Notes under the pieces: generated by a model
What the model saw: only the letters and a program-made list of their open reading frames with translations
Databases searched by the model: none
Told to the model about the DNA's origin: nothing
Source: an uncultured Lachnospiraceae bacterium
GTDB taxonomy: Bacteria; Bacillota; Clostridia; Lachnospirales; Lachnospiraceae
Length of the DNA stretch: 64,000 nucleotides
Direction: 5' to 3'
NCBI GenBank assembly: GCA_902777355.1
Contig: CACYTU010000003.1
Span: 1-64,000 of the forward strand
Translations under genes and position numbers: made by a program
Part shown: one piece after another, positions 53,484 through 62,401 of the stretch
How positions within the stretch are numbered: the first letter of the stretch is position 1
How the letters are laid out: every line of letters starts with the position of its first letter

Positions 53484-53943
53484 CAGCTTCTCTGTATTTG
53501 AGGCTGCCTGCCCCTGCCCCCCCTAGAAATTGCTTGTTAAAGCCCTGCCTCTACCATATTTTGTGACATTTTCCCTGATACCATTTGTTAAAAACAGTGT
53601 TTTTGGGAAAGATTTTAATCAAAAACAACAGATTCCCTGATACAAATATCTATAAAACTGGTATAATCATTTTTGATTTGGGATTATTGATCCTTCTTCC
53701 CGCAGTCCGGGTGCTCACCAAAGATTTCTTGTGTAAAACGGGAGCATTTCCCTGGTGCGGGTTCTGCCTTGCAGAGGGACAGACAGAAAAATGCATTTTG
53801 ATATATATGCACAGATTTGCACAGGCTCATACAGCCTCATGCAGGCAGATTATAGTCCGGAAATGACAACACAGAAGACTTGCTTTCTATAGATAATGAG
53901 ATAATGTCGAGACAATGACGAATTGGTGGGGGAAAAAGAATAC
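53484..53943. other. Spacer upstream of the large secreted protein
   Basis: A 460-bp gap without a supported gene. A TATAAT at 53662-53667 lacks a good -35. A GGTGGGGG stretch before ATG 53944 acts as the ribosome-binding site. Confidence 0.4.
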
Positions 53944-56640
53944 ATGAAATCAATTAATCGCTTCATCGCAGCATTGTTAACTGCCAGCCTTCTTTCTGCC
54001 GGCCTTTTGAACGCAGAAGCGGCGGAAACAGGAAGCTTAAAGCCTGCCGGCACAAGCAGTTTTGAGAATGGCTCTTCTATTGAGGCTGGTCTTTTGGCCG
54101 GAGAAACATCTAAAGCAGAGTCAGGCAAAAAAGCCGCCAACAGTAATTCCGCTGAAAAAGAAAAAGATAATTCCGAAAAAAAATCCGGACAGGATGCCGA
54201 CACGAAAGCCGATCTAAAGGCTGCAGGGCAGAAATCCATCAAAGATACTGCTGACAAGAGTGCAGTGCAGGCAGCCGAAAAGAAAACCACTCAGACTACT
54301 AAAAAACCCAATACAAACGCTGCAGACAAGAAAACTACCCGGACCACCGAAAAGAAAACCACTCAGACCACTAAAAAACCCAATACAAACTCTGCAGACA
54401 AGAAAACTACTCAGACTACTGAAAAGAAAACCACTCAGACTACTGAAAAGAAAACCACTCAGACTACTAAAAAACCCAGTACAAACTCTGCAGACAAGAA
54501 AACCACTCAGACCACCGAAAAGAAAACCACTCAGACCACTAAAAAACCCAATACAAACGCTGCAGACAAGAAAACCACTCAGACTACTACAAAAAAAGCC
54601 AATACAAATACTGCAGACAAGAAAACAACCCAAACTACTGAAAAGAAAACTACTCAGACCACTGAAAAGAAAGTCGAAGTAAAGGAAAACATTCCGGCTG
54701 CGATTGAAAAGGCAAAAAACACTGCCCTGGACGCACTTTCGGCCCGCCTGTCCAGGACCCGGGAATGCGTGTATGTATACAAGGATTACAGCCTGACACA
54801 TAACCATTTTACACAGAGGTCAAAGATCTACGGCTCAGATGATGATCTTGTAAAAGACATGGATGAGAACTACACCAAGAAGCCTTATTCCGGGACAAGC
54901 TGCATCCGGTGCGAGCAGACTTCCCGCAAAAAGGACTGGGGCGGCTGGATGTTCCTGAACGGCTATCTCAAGGAATGGGACAGAAAGCCGAAGCCCAACG
55001 ACGGTAATAAGGGAGGGGCAGGCCTTAATCTCACCGGCGCGAACGCCCTGCGTTTTTATGCCAGAGGGAAAAAGGGCGGCGAGGTCGTAGAGTTTTTCAC
55101 CTGTGGCTTCGGCTATGACAAAACGAATAAAAAGACAGTGGCCAATCCCGACAGCTCCATGAGAAAATCCACCGGGCAAGTCACGCTGACCAGGGACTGG
55201 AAGGAATACATCATTCCGCTCAAGGGAGCGAACCTGAACTATGTCGTCTGTGGCTTCGGCTATGAGGTGGACGGCAAGACAAACGGCAAAAAGGATGTTG
55301 TGTTCTACCTGGACGAAATCCGTTTCACCGGCAAGATCCGCAGCGCACAGACAGCTCCTGTGCTTCTTCGCTCCAGTGATGAGGAAGACATAAAGGTCAA
55401 AAATGCGGCATTTACGGAGGACAATGCCCTTGTGGCAATGGCATTTCTGTCAGCAGGAAAAAAGAATGAGGCGAAACAGATCCTAGACGCCTTTGTGTAC
55501 GCTGTTCAGAACGACCGTGCTTATGACTCCTCCGACCCGAAAGATGGTCCGAGGCGTGCCCGAAATGCCTATGCAGTCGGCGACATCAGCGCTTTCCCCG
55601 GATGGAACAGCGGAACGCGCATGTCAGGCTGGTATGATAAAGACAGCGGGATGTGGATTGAGGACCAGCATGAGGTCGGCAGCAGCTCGGGCACCAACTC
55701 ATACGTTGCTCTGGCATTACTGCAGTATTACACTACCTACGGCGATGAAACTTACCTTAAGACCGCTCGTTCCCTGATGGACTGGATCCTGAAAAAGTGC
55801 TACGATAATTCTCTCGGCTTCACCGAAGGCTTTGACGGCTGGAAGGAAAGCGACTCGCTCGGCGTCTACCCCCTTACAAAAAGAACTACGAAAGACAACC
55901 TCATAGCTTATGCCGCCTTTTCGCGGCTGTATGATGTAACGGCGGACGAAAAATATCTCGAGGCTTCACAGAGTGCCGTCCGTTTCGTTGAAAACATGTA
56001 CAATGAATGGAAGGGACGGTTCGTAGTGGAAACTCTGGAAGACGGCTTCACGCCCGACCCCACAAGCATTGTTCTCCTTGACGTCCAATCCCTCAGCGGA
56101 CTGGCGATGTGGGATTCCTTCGCACCCTATTATAAGACACTTAGTACGATCGAAGACCTGAAAGTCAGAAAAGGCGGTTACGCCTATAACCGTAATAACA
56201 AAAAAGGAGGCTGGTGGTCTGAAGGCACCGCTTTCACGGCTCTTATGTACCGGGTACTTGGAAAACAGAATAAATACGAAGAAGCCATGAACGCTCTTGT
56301 CAAGATTCAGGCGCCGAACGGTCTTTTCCCTGCTGCTACTATTGATAAATATTACACGGGCATAACATTGTATGACGGCTCCTCCCTGAGATTTACCAAA
56401 GACACACACATTGCTCCTTCCGCATGGTTTATCATGGCTGCAAACGGCTACAACCCTTTTGCCCCTCATGGGACGAAAAATCTCAAAAAGGCAAAAGAGG
56501 CGCCTCCTGTAGTGACTCCTGCTGAGGAACTTGTTGAGGAAACACTTGAGGATCCTTTCGAGGAAAGTGTTGACGAACCTGTAGAAGAATCTGATGAGGA
56601 ATCTGATGATGCCTGGATTGATGACGGCTTTACCTGGTAA
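53944..56640 (+). CDS. Large secreted protein: Thr/Lys repeat region, beta-sandwich and alpha/alpha-toroid domain
   Basis: An 898-residue exported protein. Residues 1-27 are a signal peptide (cleavage near 'NAEAAE'). Residues ~28-245 are low-complexity Lys/Thr/Gln/Asp with 8- and 16-residue repeats (EKKTTQTT, KKPNTNAADKKTTQTT), probably a wall-spanning stalk. Residues ~265-440 look like a beta-sandwich carbohydrate-binding type module ('WMFLNGYLKEW', 'LRFYARGKKGGEVVEFF', 'VVFYLDEIRFTG'). Residues ~450-820 resemble an (alpha/alpha)-toroid of glycosidase-like proteins ('NSYVALALLQYYTTYGDETY', 'FDGWKESD', 'WWSEGTAFTALMYRVLG'). The tail is strongly acidic; no LPxTG is seen. Probably glycan-active, but family and substrate are not assigned. 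ATG 53944 is preferred to TTG 53923. Confidence 0.75.
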   Translation: MKSINRFIAALLTASLLSAGLLNAEAAETGSLKPAGTSSFENGSSIEAGLLAGETSKAESGKKAANSNSAEKEKDNSEKKSGQDADTKADLKAAGQKSIKDTADKSAVQAAEKKTTQTTKKPNTNAADKKTTRTTEKKTTQTTKKPNTNSADKKTTQTTEKKTTQTTEKKTTQTTKKPSTNSADKKTTQTTEKKTTQTTKKPNTNAADKKTTQTTTKKANTNTADKKTTQTTEKKTTQTTEKKVEVKENIPAAIEKAKNTALDALSARLSRTRECVYVYKDYSLTHNHFTQRSKIYGSDDDLVKDMDENYTKKPYSGTSCIRCEQTSRKKDWGGWMFLNGYLKEWDRKPKPNDGNKGGAGLNLTGANALRFYARGKKGGEVVEFFTCGFGYDKTNKKTVANPDSSMRKSTGQVTLTRDWKEYIIPLKGANLNYVVCGFGYEVDGKTNGKKDVVFYLDEIRFTGKIRSAQTAPVLLRSSDEEDIKVKNAAFTEDNALVAMAFLSAGKKNEAKQILDAFVYAVQNDRAYDSSDPKDGPRRARNAYAVGDISAFPGWNSGTRMSGWYDKDSGMWIEDQHEVGSSSGTNSYVALALLQYYTTYGDETYLKTARSLMDWILKKCYDNSLGFTEGFDGWKESDSLGVYPLTKRTTKDNLIAYAAFSRLYDVTADEKYLEASQSAVRFVENMYNEWKGRFVVETLEDGFTPDPTSIVLLDVQSLSGLAMWDSFAPYYKTLSTIEDLKVRKGGYAYNRNNKKGGWWSEGTAFTALMYRVLGKQNKYEEAMNALVKIQAPNGLFPAATIDKYYTGITLYDGSSLRFTKDTHIAPSAWFIMAANGYNPFAPHGTKNLKKAKEAPPVVTPAEELVEETLEDPFEESVDEPVEESDEESDDAWIDDGFTW
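54279..54680. repeat. 24/48-bp tandem repeats in the secreted protein gene
   Basis: In-frame units of 24 bp (EKKTTQTT) and 48 bp (KKPNTNAADKKTTQTT) alternate for 400 bp. They are nearly identical at DNA level, so array length is likely to vary between strains. Confidence 0.95.
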
Positions 56641-56678
56641 CAAAGATCAAACCGTAAAACGGACCTTGCCATGAAAAA

Positions 56679-56771
56679 CAGGGTAGAGGCGGCCTTGCCG
56701 CCCTCTCCCCCCGACCGGCCCGCGTCCGCCGCAGGGCGGAAAATACATTACGCATGCCGTGTCATAAGAAA
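56679..56771. repeat. Dispersed GC-rich palindromic element, type A copy 3
   Basis: Matches 3094-3185 closely over the whole length (GGGTAGAGGCGGCC, CCCCCGACCGGCCCG, CCGCCGCAGGGCGG, AATACATTACG, GTGTCATAA). Confidence 0.75.
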
Positions 56772-56825
56772 ACCGGCGTATTCTCTCGACTGGATCTGAA
56801 GTCACGAGAATACGCCGGTATTTTT
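56770..56825. terminator. Bidirectional terminator between the secreted protein and the DUF308 gene
   Basis: The stem ACCGGCGTATTCTC (56772-56785) with GAGAATACGCCGGT (56806-56819), A-rich before and TTTTT after, lies between convergent genes. Confidence 0.85.
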
Positions 56826-56857
56826 CGCGTATATTTTTATAAAAGATTACTTATCGA

Positions 56858-57502
56858 TCACTTATCGATCTCCCGGTAGTCTTCCGCATCGATAATGTCC
56901 GGACTGGAAGTATCATGGCGGGCCGGACCGGAGCCCGATGCCCGTTTTCTGTTCTTGCCCGGGGTTTTGTTGTCGTAGTGCACATACTCATCGACACGCC
57001 TGTTGATCCAGAGATCAGAGATTCCGTTGAAGAGCAAGAACACTCCTCCCAGTCTCACCATGCTGGAAACGATTCCGAAAGCGTGGTTGACCAGAAGCAT
57101 ACCCATGAAAATCGTCACAATAGCAGCCAGAAGAGAGACCCACCATTTCCTGTAATGGGCTCTTGACAGGCTGAATGTCTCCAGAAGGTTCACAATGCCG
57201 CTGATGACAACCAGATAACCCAGAGCTGTGGGAATGATAGAAGCGAAATCCTGCGGATTGAGAAAAATCCAGGCTCCGACACCTGTCACGATAACAGCTG
57301 TGATCAGATTGATTCCGTGGGAAGCATAGCTGCTCCTTTTTCTAAAATGCGCAATCAATGAGATGACGCCTCCAGCCATGACGACCAGTCCCACCACATA
57401 AGCAGCCATGCGGAGCGCATCCCCTGGCCACAGTAAAAGGAGTACTCCCAGAACAAGAGAGCCAAATGCATAGATTTTTCTGCTTCCGGACAATTTGTTC
57501 AT
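56858..57502 (-). CDS. DUF308/HdeD-like membrane protein
   Basis: 214 residues with about six membrane helices in pairs, each pair carrying a glycine-rich 'GVLLLLWPGDALR' or 'GVGAWIFLNPQDFASIIP' motif typical of the HdeD/DUF308 family, and 'GIVNLLETFSLSRAHYRKWW'. The soluble C-terminus is charged (~165-214). HdeD is linked to acid resistance in E. coli; the role here is unknown. A good GGGAGG site precedes ATG 57502. It is the last gene of the tig-clpP-clpX-engB row, but a repeat array separates it from engB. Confidence 0.8.
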   Translation of the reverse strand: MNKLSGSRKIYAFGSLVLGVLLLLWPGDALRMAAYVVGLVVMAGGVISLIAHFRKRSSYASHGINLITAVIVTGVGAWIFLNPQDFASIIPTALGYLVVISGIVNLLETFSLSRAHYRKWWVSLLAAIVTIFMGMLLVNHAFGIVSSMVRLGGVFLLFNGISDLWINRRVDEYVHYDNKTPGKNRKRASGSGPARHDTSSPDIIDAEDYREIDK

Positions 57503-57550
57503 AATAATACCTCCCTCTGATTAATGAAGTATACAATCTGCAGTTACCGG

Positions 57551-57720
57551 GTCACGCCCTGCAGGAACTATTCAGCTGCAGGCTCCGGGGTCACTCCCTG
57601 CAGGAACTATTCAGCTGCAGGCTCCGGGGTCATGCCCTGCAGGAACTATTCAGCTGCAGGCTCCGGGATCACGCCCTGCAGGAACTATTCAGCTGCAGGC
57701 TCCGGGGTCACGCCCTGAAC
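57551..57720. repeat. 39-bp tandem repeat starting inside the engB 3' end
   Basis: Copies start at 57551, 57590, 57629, 57668 and 57707. On the minus strand each unit reads the engB tail (VTPEPAAE, stop). The real stop at 57685 lies in the fourth copy, so three extra copies of the gene tail occupy the spacer. Confidence 0.95.
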
Positions 57721-58374
57721 GGACTCTTCAGCCTCCACTGCCGGGGTACCGTCAGCCGGCCCCTGCGTCAGCAGTTGGTCCAGAACGGCATAGATTTCCT
57801 CCCTGCCGGCTTTTGTCTGGCCTGACCAGGGGATGATCCGGATCTGACCTGCCTCCTTATCCGGCAGCACATGGCTCTCCTCGCGCAGAGTCCTGCGAAG
57901 GAGTGCCACCTGCTTCTGCAGCTGGCTGCGTTTGATCTTGTCGGACTTGGTCGCAATGATGACCGGGGTAATGCCGGCCTGGAGTATCCAGTCGTACATC
58001 ATGACGTCCTGTCCGGTCGGCTCATGCCGGATATCGAGCAGAAGGAAAACCGCGCGGAGCTGGGCACTGGTGGAAAGATAGCGCTCGATCATTTTGCCCC
58101 ACTGTTCCTTGACCTTTACATTCGCTCTGGCATAGCCATATCCCGGCAGATCCACCAGGTGGAATTGTTCATTGATACGATAATAATTGATCGTCTGTGT
58201 CTTACCGGGCTGTGAACTCACTCGAGCCAGAGCTTTCCGGTTCATCAGCCCATTGATCAGGGTCGATTTTCCGACGTTGCTCCTCCCCGCAAATGCAAAT
58301 TCCGGCAGGGTACCTGCCGGAATTTTGCTGGTAACCCCGCAGACAAGCGATAGTTCGACTGATTTGATTACCAT
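57685..58374 (-). CDS. engB: Ribosome biogenesis GTPase EngB (YsxC)
   Basis: A TRAFAC GTPase required for late 50S subunit assembly. The 229-residue protein has G1 'GRSNVGKSTLIN', G2 region 'SSQPGKTQTINYY', G3 'DLPGYGYA', G4 'TKSDK' and G5 'IPWSG'. A ~25-residue Pro/Glu/Ala tail follows the usual C-terminus and is encoded by the start of the 39-bp array. ATG 58374 (MVIKSVEL) follows AGGTGA. Downstream of clpX, as is common in Clostridia. Confidence 0.95.
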   Translation of the reverse strand: MVIKSVELSLVCGVTSKIPAGTLPEFAFAGRSNVGKSTLINGLMNRKALARVSSQPGKTQTINYYRINEQFHLVDLPGYGYARANVKVKEQWGKMIERYLSTSAQLRAVFLLLDIRHEPTGQDVMMYDWILQAGITPVIIATKSDKIKRSQLQKQVALLRRTLREESHVLPDKEAGQIRIIPWSGQTKAGREEIYAVLDQLLTQGPADGTPAVEAEESVQGVTPEPAAE

Positions 58375-58390
58375 TATAGTTTCACCTGTT

Positions 58391-58564
58391 CTTTCAGGCA
58401 ATTGGCTGCCTGCATTTTTCGGTCAGACATTTGACTGTCTGCGCTTTTCGTTCAGACATTTGTCAGCCTGCGCTTTTCGTTCAGGCAATTGACTGCCTGC
58501 GCTTTTCGTTCAGACATTTGACTGCCTGCGTTTTTCGTTCAGACATTTGACTGCCTGCGTTTTT
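58391..58564. repeat. 29-bp tandem repeat spanning the clpX 3' end and the engB leader
   Basis: Six copies of a 29-bp unit (CGTTCAGACATTTGACTGCC core) at starts 58420, 58449, 58478, 58507 and 58536, plus a diverged first copy. The copy at 58536-58564 is the final clpX coding sequence (RRQSNV, stop). Confidence 0.95.
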
Positions 58565-59894
58565 TCCGCTGGCCACTCCCCGCCGGCTTTGATACGCGCG
58601 GCTTTTTCACTTTTTCGGGGAGCGGAGGCTTTTCACCATGCACGATCTTCGGGGGTGCAGCGCCCTCCACAGAATCCTTTGTAATGGTACAGGACACAAT
58701 AGTATCATCAGAAGGAATCTCGTACATAACGTCCATCATGGTCTTCTCCATGATCGAGCGCAGGCCTCTGGCACCTGTCCCGCGGTCCACGGCAAGATCA
58801 GCGATGGCCTCCACGGCATCGTCCTCGTACTCGAGATTGACGCGGTCGTAGGAAAACAGCTTCCTGTACTGTTTGAGGATCGCGTTCTTGGGCTCCTTGA
58901 GGATTCTGATCAAGGCCTCTTTGTCAAGTTCGTCCAGCGTGACCACCACAGGCACACGGCCGATAAACTCAGGAATAAGACCGAATTTGATCAGGTCCTC
59001 CGGAAGGACGCTCTTGATCACGCTGCCGACCTTCTTCTCTTCTTTACCCTGGATCTCTGCATGAAAGCCCATGGACCTCTTGTCCATGCGGTTGTTGATG
59101 ATCTTGTCAAGCCCGGCAAACGCGCCGCCGCAGATAAAAAGGATATTGGTGGTATCGATCTGGATCAGTTCCTGCTGGGGGTGCTTGCGCCCGCCCTGGG
59201 GCGGCACTGAGGCCACTGTGCCCTCAATGATCTTGAGCAGAGCCTGCTGGACACCCTCGCCGGAGACATCTCTTGTGATCGAAACATTCTCTCCCTTTTT
59301 GGAAATCTTATCTATCTCGTCGACATAGATAATTCCCACCTGAGCCCGCTCGATATTGTAATCTGCCGCCTGGATCAGCTTCAGAAGAATATTTTCCACG
59401 TCCTCGCCGACATAACCTGCCTCAGTCAGTGTCGTCGCGTCAGCGATGGCAAAAGGCACGTTGATGATCTTTGCGAGTGTCTGCGCGAGATATGTCTTTC
59501 CGGATCCGGTCGGTCCCAGCATCAGAATATTACTCTTCTGCAGTTCTACGCCGTCGTCCTTGTCAAATTCCTCTCTGGCGCGCACGACACGCTTGTAATG
59601 ATTGTACACCGAGACAGAAAGAACCTTTTTGGCCTCCTCCTGGCCGATGACATACTCATCCAGAAAGCGCTTGATCTGCGCGGGCTTTAGAAGCTTGATT
59701 CCATCTGTATCCAGGGTCGAGAGCGACATGTTCTCGTCCCGCTCTGACTCCTCCAGAATATCCATGCAGATCGTCACACATTCATCACAGATGTAGACCC
59801 CTTCCGGCCCGGAGATCAGTCTGTTGACCATATTCTCCGTCCGGGTGCAGAACGAGCATCTGCGCATGGGATACATTCTCTTATTGTCTGCCAT
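58539..59894 (-). CDS. clpX: ATP-dependent protease ATP-binding subunit ClpX
   Basis: The AAA+ unfoldase that feeds substrates to ClpP. The 451-residue protein has an N-terminal zinc-binding domain ('[17 protein letters not shown]', '[12 protein letters not shown]'), Walker A 'GPTGSGKT', Walker B '[10 protein letters not shown]', the pore loop region '[10 protein letters not shown]', and the ClpP-docking IGF-type tripeptide region near '[15 protein letters not shown]'. The C-terminus is extended by a basic Lys/Arg tail overlapping the 29-bp array. It is 23 bp downstream of clpP and cotranscribed with it. Confidence 0.97.
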   Translation of the reverse strand: MADNKRMYPMRRCSFCTRTENMVNRLISGPEGVYICDECVTICMDILEESERDENMSLSTLDTDGIKLLKPAQIKRFLDEYVIGQEEAKKVLSVSVYNHYKRVVRAREEFDKDDGVELQKSNILMLGPTGSGKTYLAQTLAKIINVPFAIADATTLTEAGYVGEDVENILLKLIQAADYNIERAQVGIIYVDEIDKISKKGENVSITRDVSGEGVQQALLKIIEGTVASVPPQGGRKHPQQELIQIDTTNILFICGGAFAGLDKIINNRMDKRSMGFHAEIQGKEEKKVGSVIKSVLPEDLIKFGLIPEFIGRVPVVVTLDELDKEALIRILKEPKNAILKQYRKLFSYDRVNLEYEDDAVEAIADLAVDRGTGARGLRSIMEKTMMDVMYEIPSDDTIVSCTITKDSVEGAAPPKIVHGEKPPLPEKVKKPRVSKPAGSGQRKKRRQSNV

Positions 59895-59917
59895 ACATTC
59901 CTCTCTGTGACGCGCTC

Positions 59918-60514
59918 TTACAGAATCTCTTTGCGCGACGTATAAATATGGTCAATCAGTCCGTACTCCAGGGCCTGCTCGGGTGTCATCCAGTTATCCC
60001 TGTCTGTATCCTGAACGATGCGCTCATAAGGCTGACCTGTATTCTGCGAGAGCAGGCGGTTCATGCGCTCTTTGACAAATGCCATGTGGGCTGCCTGGAT
60101 CGCTATGTCGGATGCCTGTCCTTCTGTTCCTCCCAGAGGCTGGTGGATCAGAATCTCACTGTGGGGAAGAGAATATCTCTTGCCCTTCGTGCCGCCTGCC
60201 AGAAGAAAAGCGCCCATGCTGGCTGCCATGCCCACACAGATCGTTGAGACGTCGCACTTTACAAAATGCATTGTGTCATAGATAGCCATTCCGGCGGAAA
60301 TAGAGCCGCCGGGGCTGTTGATATAAAACTGGATATCCTTGTCAGGGTCTTCTCCCTCCAGGAAAAGCATCTGCGCAACGATCAGTTCCGCCGATGCATC
60401 TGTGACCTGGTCGCCCAGAAAGATGATCCTCTCCTTCAGCAGACGTGAGAAAATGTCATAGGACCGTTCTCCCGTACCTGTCTGCTCTATTACATAAGGG
60501 ATAAAATTAGCCAT
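59918..60514 (-). CDS. clpP: ATP-dependent Clp protease proteolytic subunit
   Basis: The tetradecameric serine protease chamber. The 198-residue protein has Ser in '[11 protein letters not shown]', His in '[10 protein letters not shown]' and the Asp of the triad in the C-terminal '[19 protein letters not shown]'. '[18 protein letters not shown]' is the classical signature. ATG 60514 (MANFIPYV) follows GAGGA; in-frame codons up to 60610 have no such support. Confidence 0.97.
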   Translation of the reverse strand: MANFIPYVIEQTGTGERSYDIFSRLLKERIIFLGDQVTDASAELIVAQMLFLEGEDPDKDIQFYINSPGGSISAGMAIYDTMHFVKCDVSTICVGMAASMGAFLLAGGTKGKRYSLPHSEILIHQPLGGTEGQASDIAIQAAHMAFVKERMNRLLSQNTGQPYERIVQDTDRDNWMTPEQALEYGLIDHIYTSRKEIL

Positions 60515-60654
60515 TCTTTTCCTCTTTCCGCTATTATAAGGACTCTGCAGATCCGGCTGAGCATAGACAAAACCGGCCGCCGGAAAACCGCAAACACTTT
60601 TGTGCGCCACAGCCCCGGCGGCCTCTGCTCAATCCTTACTCATTACTGTCCCTG

Positions 60655-61962
60655 TTATTCCGCAGTCTCTTCCTTCTTTTCCACTTCGACAGCATTCTCA
60701 GTGACGAAAGTGATAGCCTTCTGAACAGCGAGATCTTCCATCATGCGCTCTTTATCGGCGACGAAGTATTTGCGGATCGTGTCGGCATCCATGTGATAGG
60801 CATCAGCCATTCTCTGGATCTCTGCCTCAAAGTCCTCATCCGTAGCCGTGATGTTCTCTTCTTTGGCAACCTGCTCCATGACCAGACGGTACATGATGCG
60901 GCGCTCGGCATCTTCCTTCATCCTGTCAACCAGCTGTTCCCTGGTTGTCTGGGCATATTTCAGATAATCCTCAAACTTCATGCCCTGGGATACGACCTGC
61001 TGCTCGAGCTCGCCTGCGATCTGCTCCTGCTGTGTGCGGAGCATGGGCTCGGGAATCTCTACATGCGCGTCAGCGATAACCTTCTCAACAGCCTGATTTT
61101 CCTTCACGGAAAGGGCTGCCTTCTCCTTGCGCTCAGTGATATTTTTGCGCACGTCCTCTCTGTACTCGGCAAGAGTAGAGAACTCAGATACTTCATCCGC
61201 AAACTCATCATCCAGCTCGGGGAGGATCTTCTCGGTGATCTTCTTGACAGTGCACTTGAACACTGCGGGCTTGCCCTTCAGCTCTTCGGCCTGATAGTTC
61301 TCGGGGAATGTCACATTGACATCCATCTCCTCGCCGATCACAGCGCCGACCAGCTGCTCTTCAAATCCGGGGATAAAGGAACCGGAACCGACAGTCAGGG
61401 GATAATCTGTGCCCTTTCCGCCCTCGAAGGCCTCTCCGTCACAGAATCCCTCGAAATCGAGGATGATCTCATCGCCGTCCTTGACGGGGCGGTCTGTCAC
61501 TTCGTTCCTGGTCGCGTTCTTTTCCTGCTCCTTGCGGATCTCTTCATCGATTTCCTCATCGAAGACTTCAATTACCTGCTTGTCGACTTCGACGCCTTTG
61601 TACTTGCCAAGGCTCACGGGGGGCTTCACTGCGACTTCAGCTGTATAAATAAAAGGCTTTCCCGCCTCAATCTGTGTCACATTGATCTCGGGATTGGACA
61701 CGATTTCCTCTCCGCTTTCCTTAGCGGCTTCCGGATAGGAACTGTTGATGAGATCATTGGCTGCATCCTCATAGAAAATAGCTTCGCCGTACATCTTTTC
61801 CAGAACCTTCCTGGGGGTCTTGCCCTTGCGGAAACCGGGGACGTTCATTCTGCCCTTCTGGCGGTTATAAACCTTATTGATCGCTTTATCAAAATCCTCG
61901 GCACTCACTTCGATTGTGAGTCTGACCATACTTTTTTCAAGTTTCTCAACACTTACGCTCAT
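60655..61962 (-). CDS. tig: Trigger factor
   Basis: A ribosome-associated chaperone and prolyl isomerase that meets nascent chains. The 435-residue protein has the ribosome-binding N-domain with the 'GFRKGKTPRKVLEKMYG' loop (the conserved FRK tip), the FKBP-like domain (~150-240: 'DGDEIILDFEGFCDGEAFEG', 'GSGSFIPGFEEQLVGAVIGE') and a helical C-domain. Start at 61962 with CGGAGG about 11 nt upstream. First gene of the tig-clpP-clpX-engB block, with its own promoter. Confidence 0.97.
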   Translation of the reverse strand: MSVSVEKLEKSMVRLTIEVSAEDFDKAINKVYNRQKGRMNVPGFRKGKTPRKVLEKMYGEAIFYEDAANDLINSSYPEAAKESGEEIVSNPEINVTQIEAGKPFIYTAEVAVKPPVSLGKYKGVEVDKQVIEVFDEEIDEEIRKEQEKNATRNEVTDRPVKDGDEIILDFEGFCDGEAFEGGKGTDYPLTVGSGSFIPGFEEQLVGAVIGEEMDVNVTFPENYQAEELKGKPAVFKCTVKKITEKILPELDDEFADEVSEFSTLAEYREDVRKNITERKEKAALSVKENQAVEKVIADAHVEIPEPMLRTQQEQIAGELEQQVVSQGMKFEDYLKYAQTTREQLVDRMKEDAERRIMYRLVMEQVAKEENITATDEDFEAEIQRMADAYHMDADTIRKYFVADKERMMEDLAVQKAITFVTENAVEVEKKEETAE

Positions 61963-62004
61963 TACTAAATAAACCTCCGTTTAAGTTTTACACAAGTACA
62001 TTGC

Positions 62005-62034
62005 ATTATAGCACAAGTGTCCTTTCATTTCCAA
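62005..62034 (-). promoter_or_regulatory. tig promoter
   Basis: On the minus strand TTGGAA (62034-62029), an 18-bp spacer and TATAAT (62010-62005), 43 bp before the start codon. Confidence 0.7.
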
Positions 62035-62090
62035 CATAAAATAGAAATATTATCTATCATTATCGTTCTCATTGTCTTTGCATAGATCAA

Positions 62091-62175
62091 AACGGCCCAT
62101 TCCCGCCGGTTTTCCTCCGGTTTACGTGTCCGCCGTAAGGCGGAATAACACATTATCCGAGCCGTGTTCTCAATA
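62091..62175. repeat. Dispersed element, type A (diverged copy 4)
   Basis: Shares ACGTGTCCGCCGTAAGGCGG, ACACATTATCCGAGCCGTGT with the type A copies, but has a different first hairpin. Confidence 0.55.
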
Positions 62176-62266
62176 GGGCAGGGGCGGCCATGCCGCCCCC
62201 TGCCCTCCCGCGGGACGCCGTTCGCCGTCAGGTGAAAGATACCTTACGGCGGCCCTGCGATGAAAA
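62169..62266. repeat. Dispersed palindromic element, type B copy 2
   Basis: A GGGCAGGGGCGGCC/GGCCGCCCCCTGCCC hairpin, then CCCGCGGGACGCCGTTCGCC to CCCTGCGATGAAA, matching 4950-4990 at most positions. It directly abuts the diverged type A copy, forming a composite. Confidence 0.65.
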
Positions 62267-62303
62267 AAGACAGGGCGGAATCTTCCGCCCTGCCAAAAAA
62301 CCG
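62262..62303. terminator. Terminator of the hydrogenase-like gene
   Basis: A CAGGGCGGAA/TTCCGCCCTG stem (62271-62280 with 62283-62292), A-run on one side and T-run on the minus-strand side, 100 bp after the stop at 62402. Confidence 0.8.
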
Positions 62304-62401
62304 TTATTAATGAAAGCCTGGACAAGAACCCGTCAGAGCGGAAATAACACCACTCCTGTCAGAATCCGACAGACGCAGATTTCATCTCTCTGCCGCCGGT
62401 T

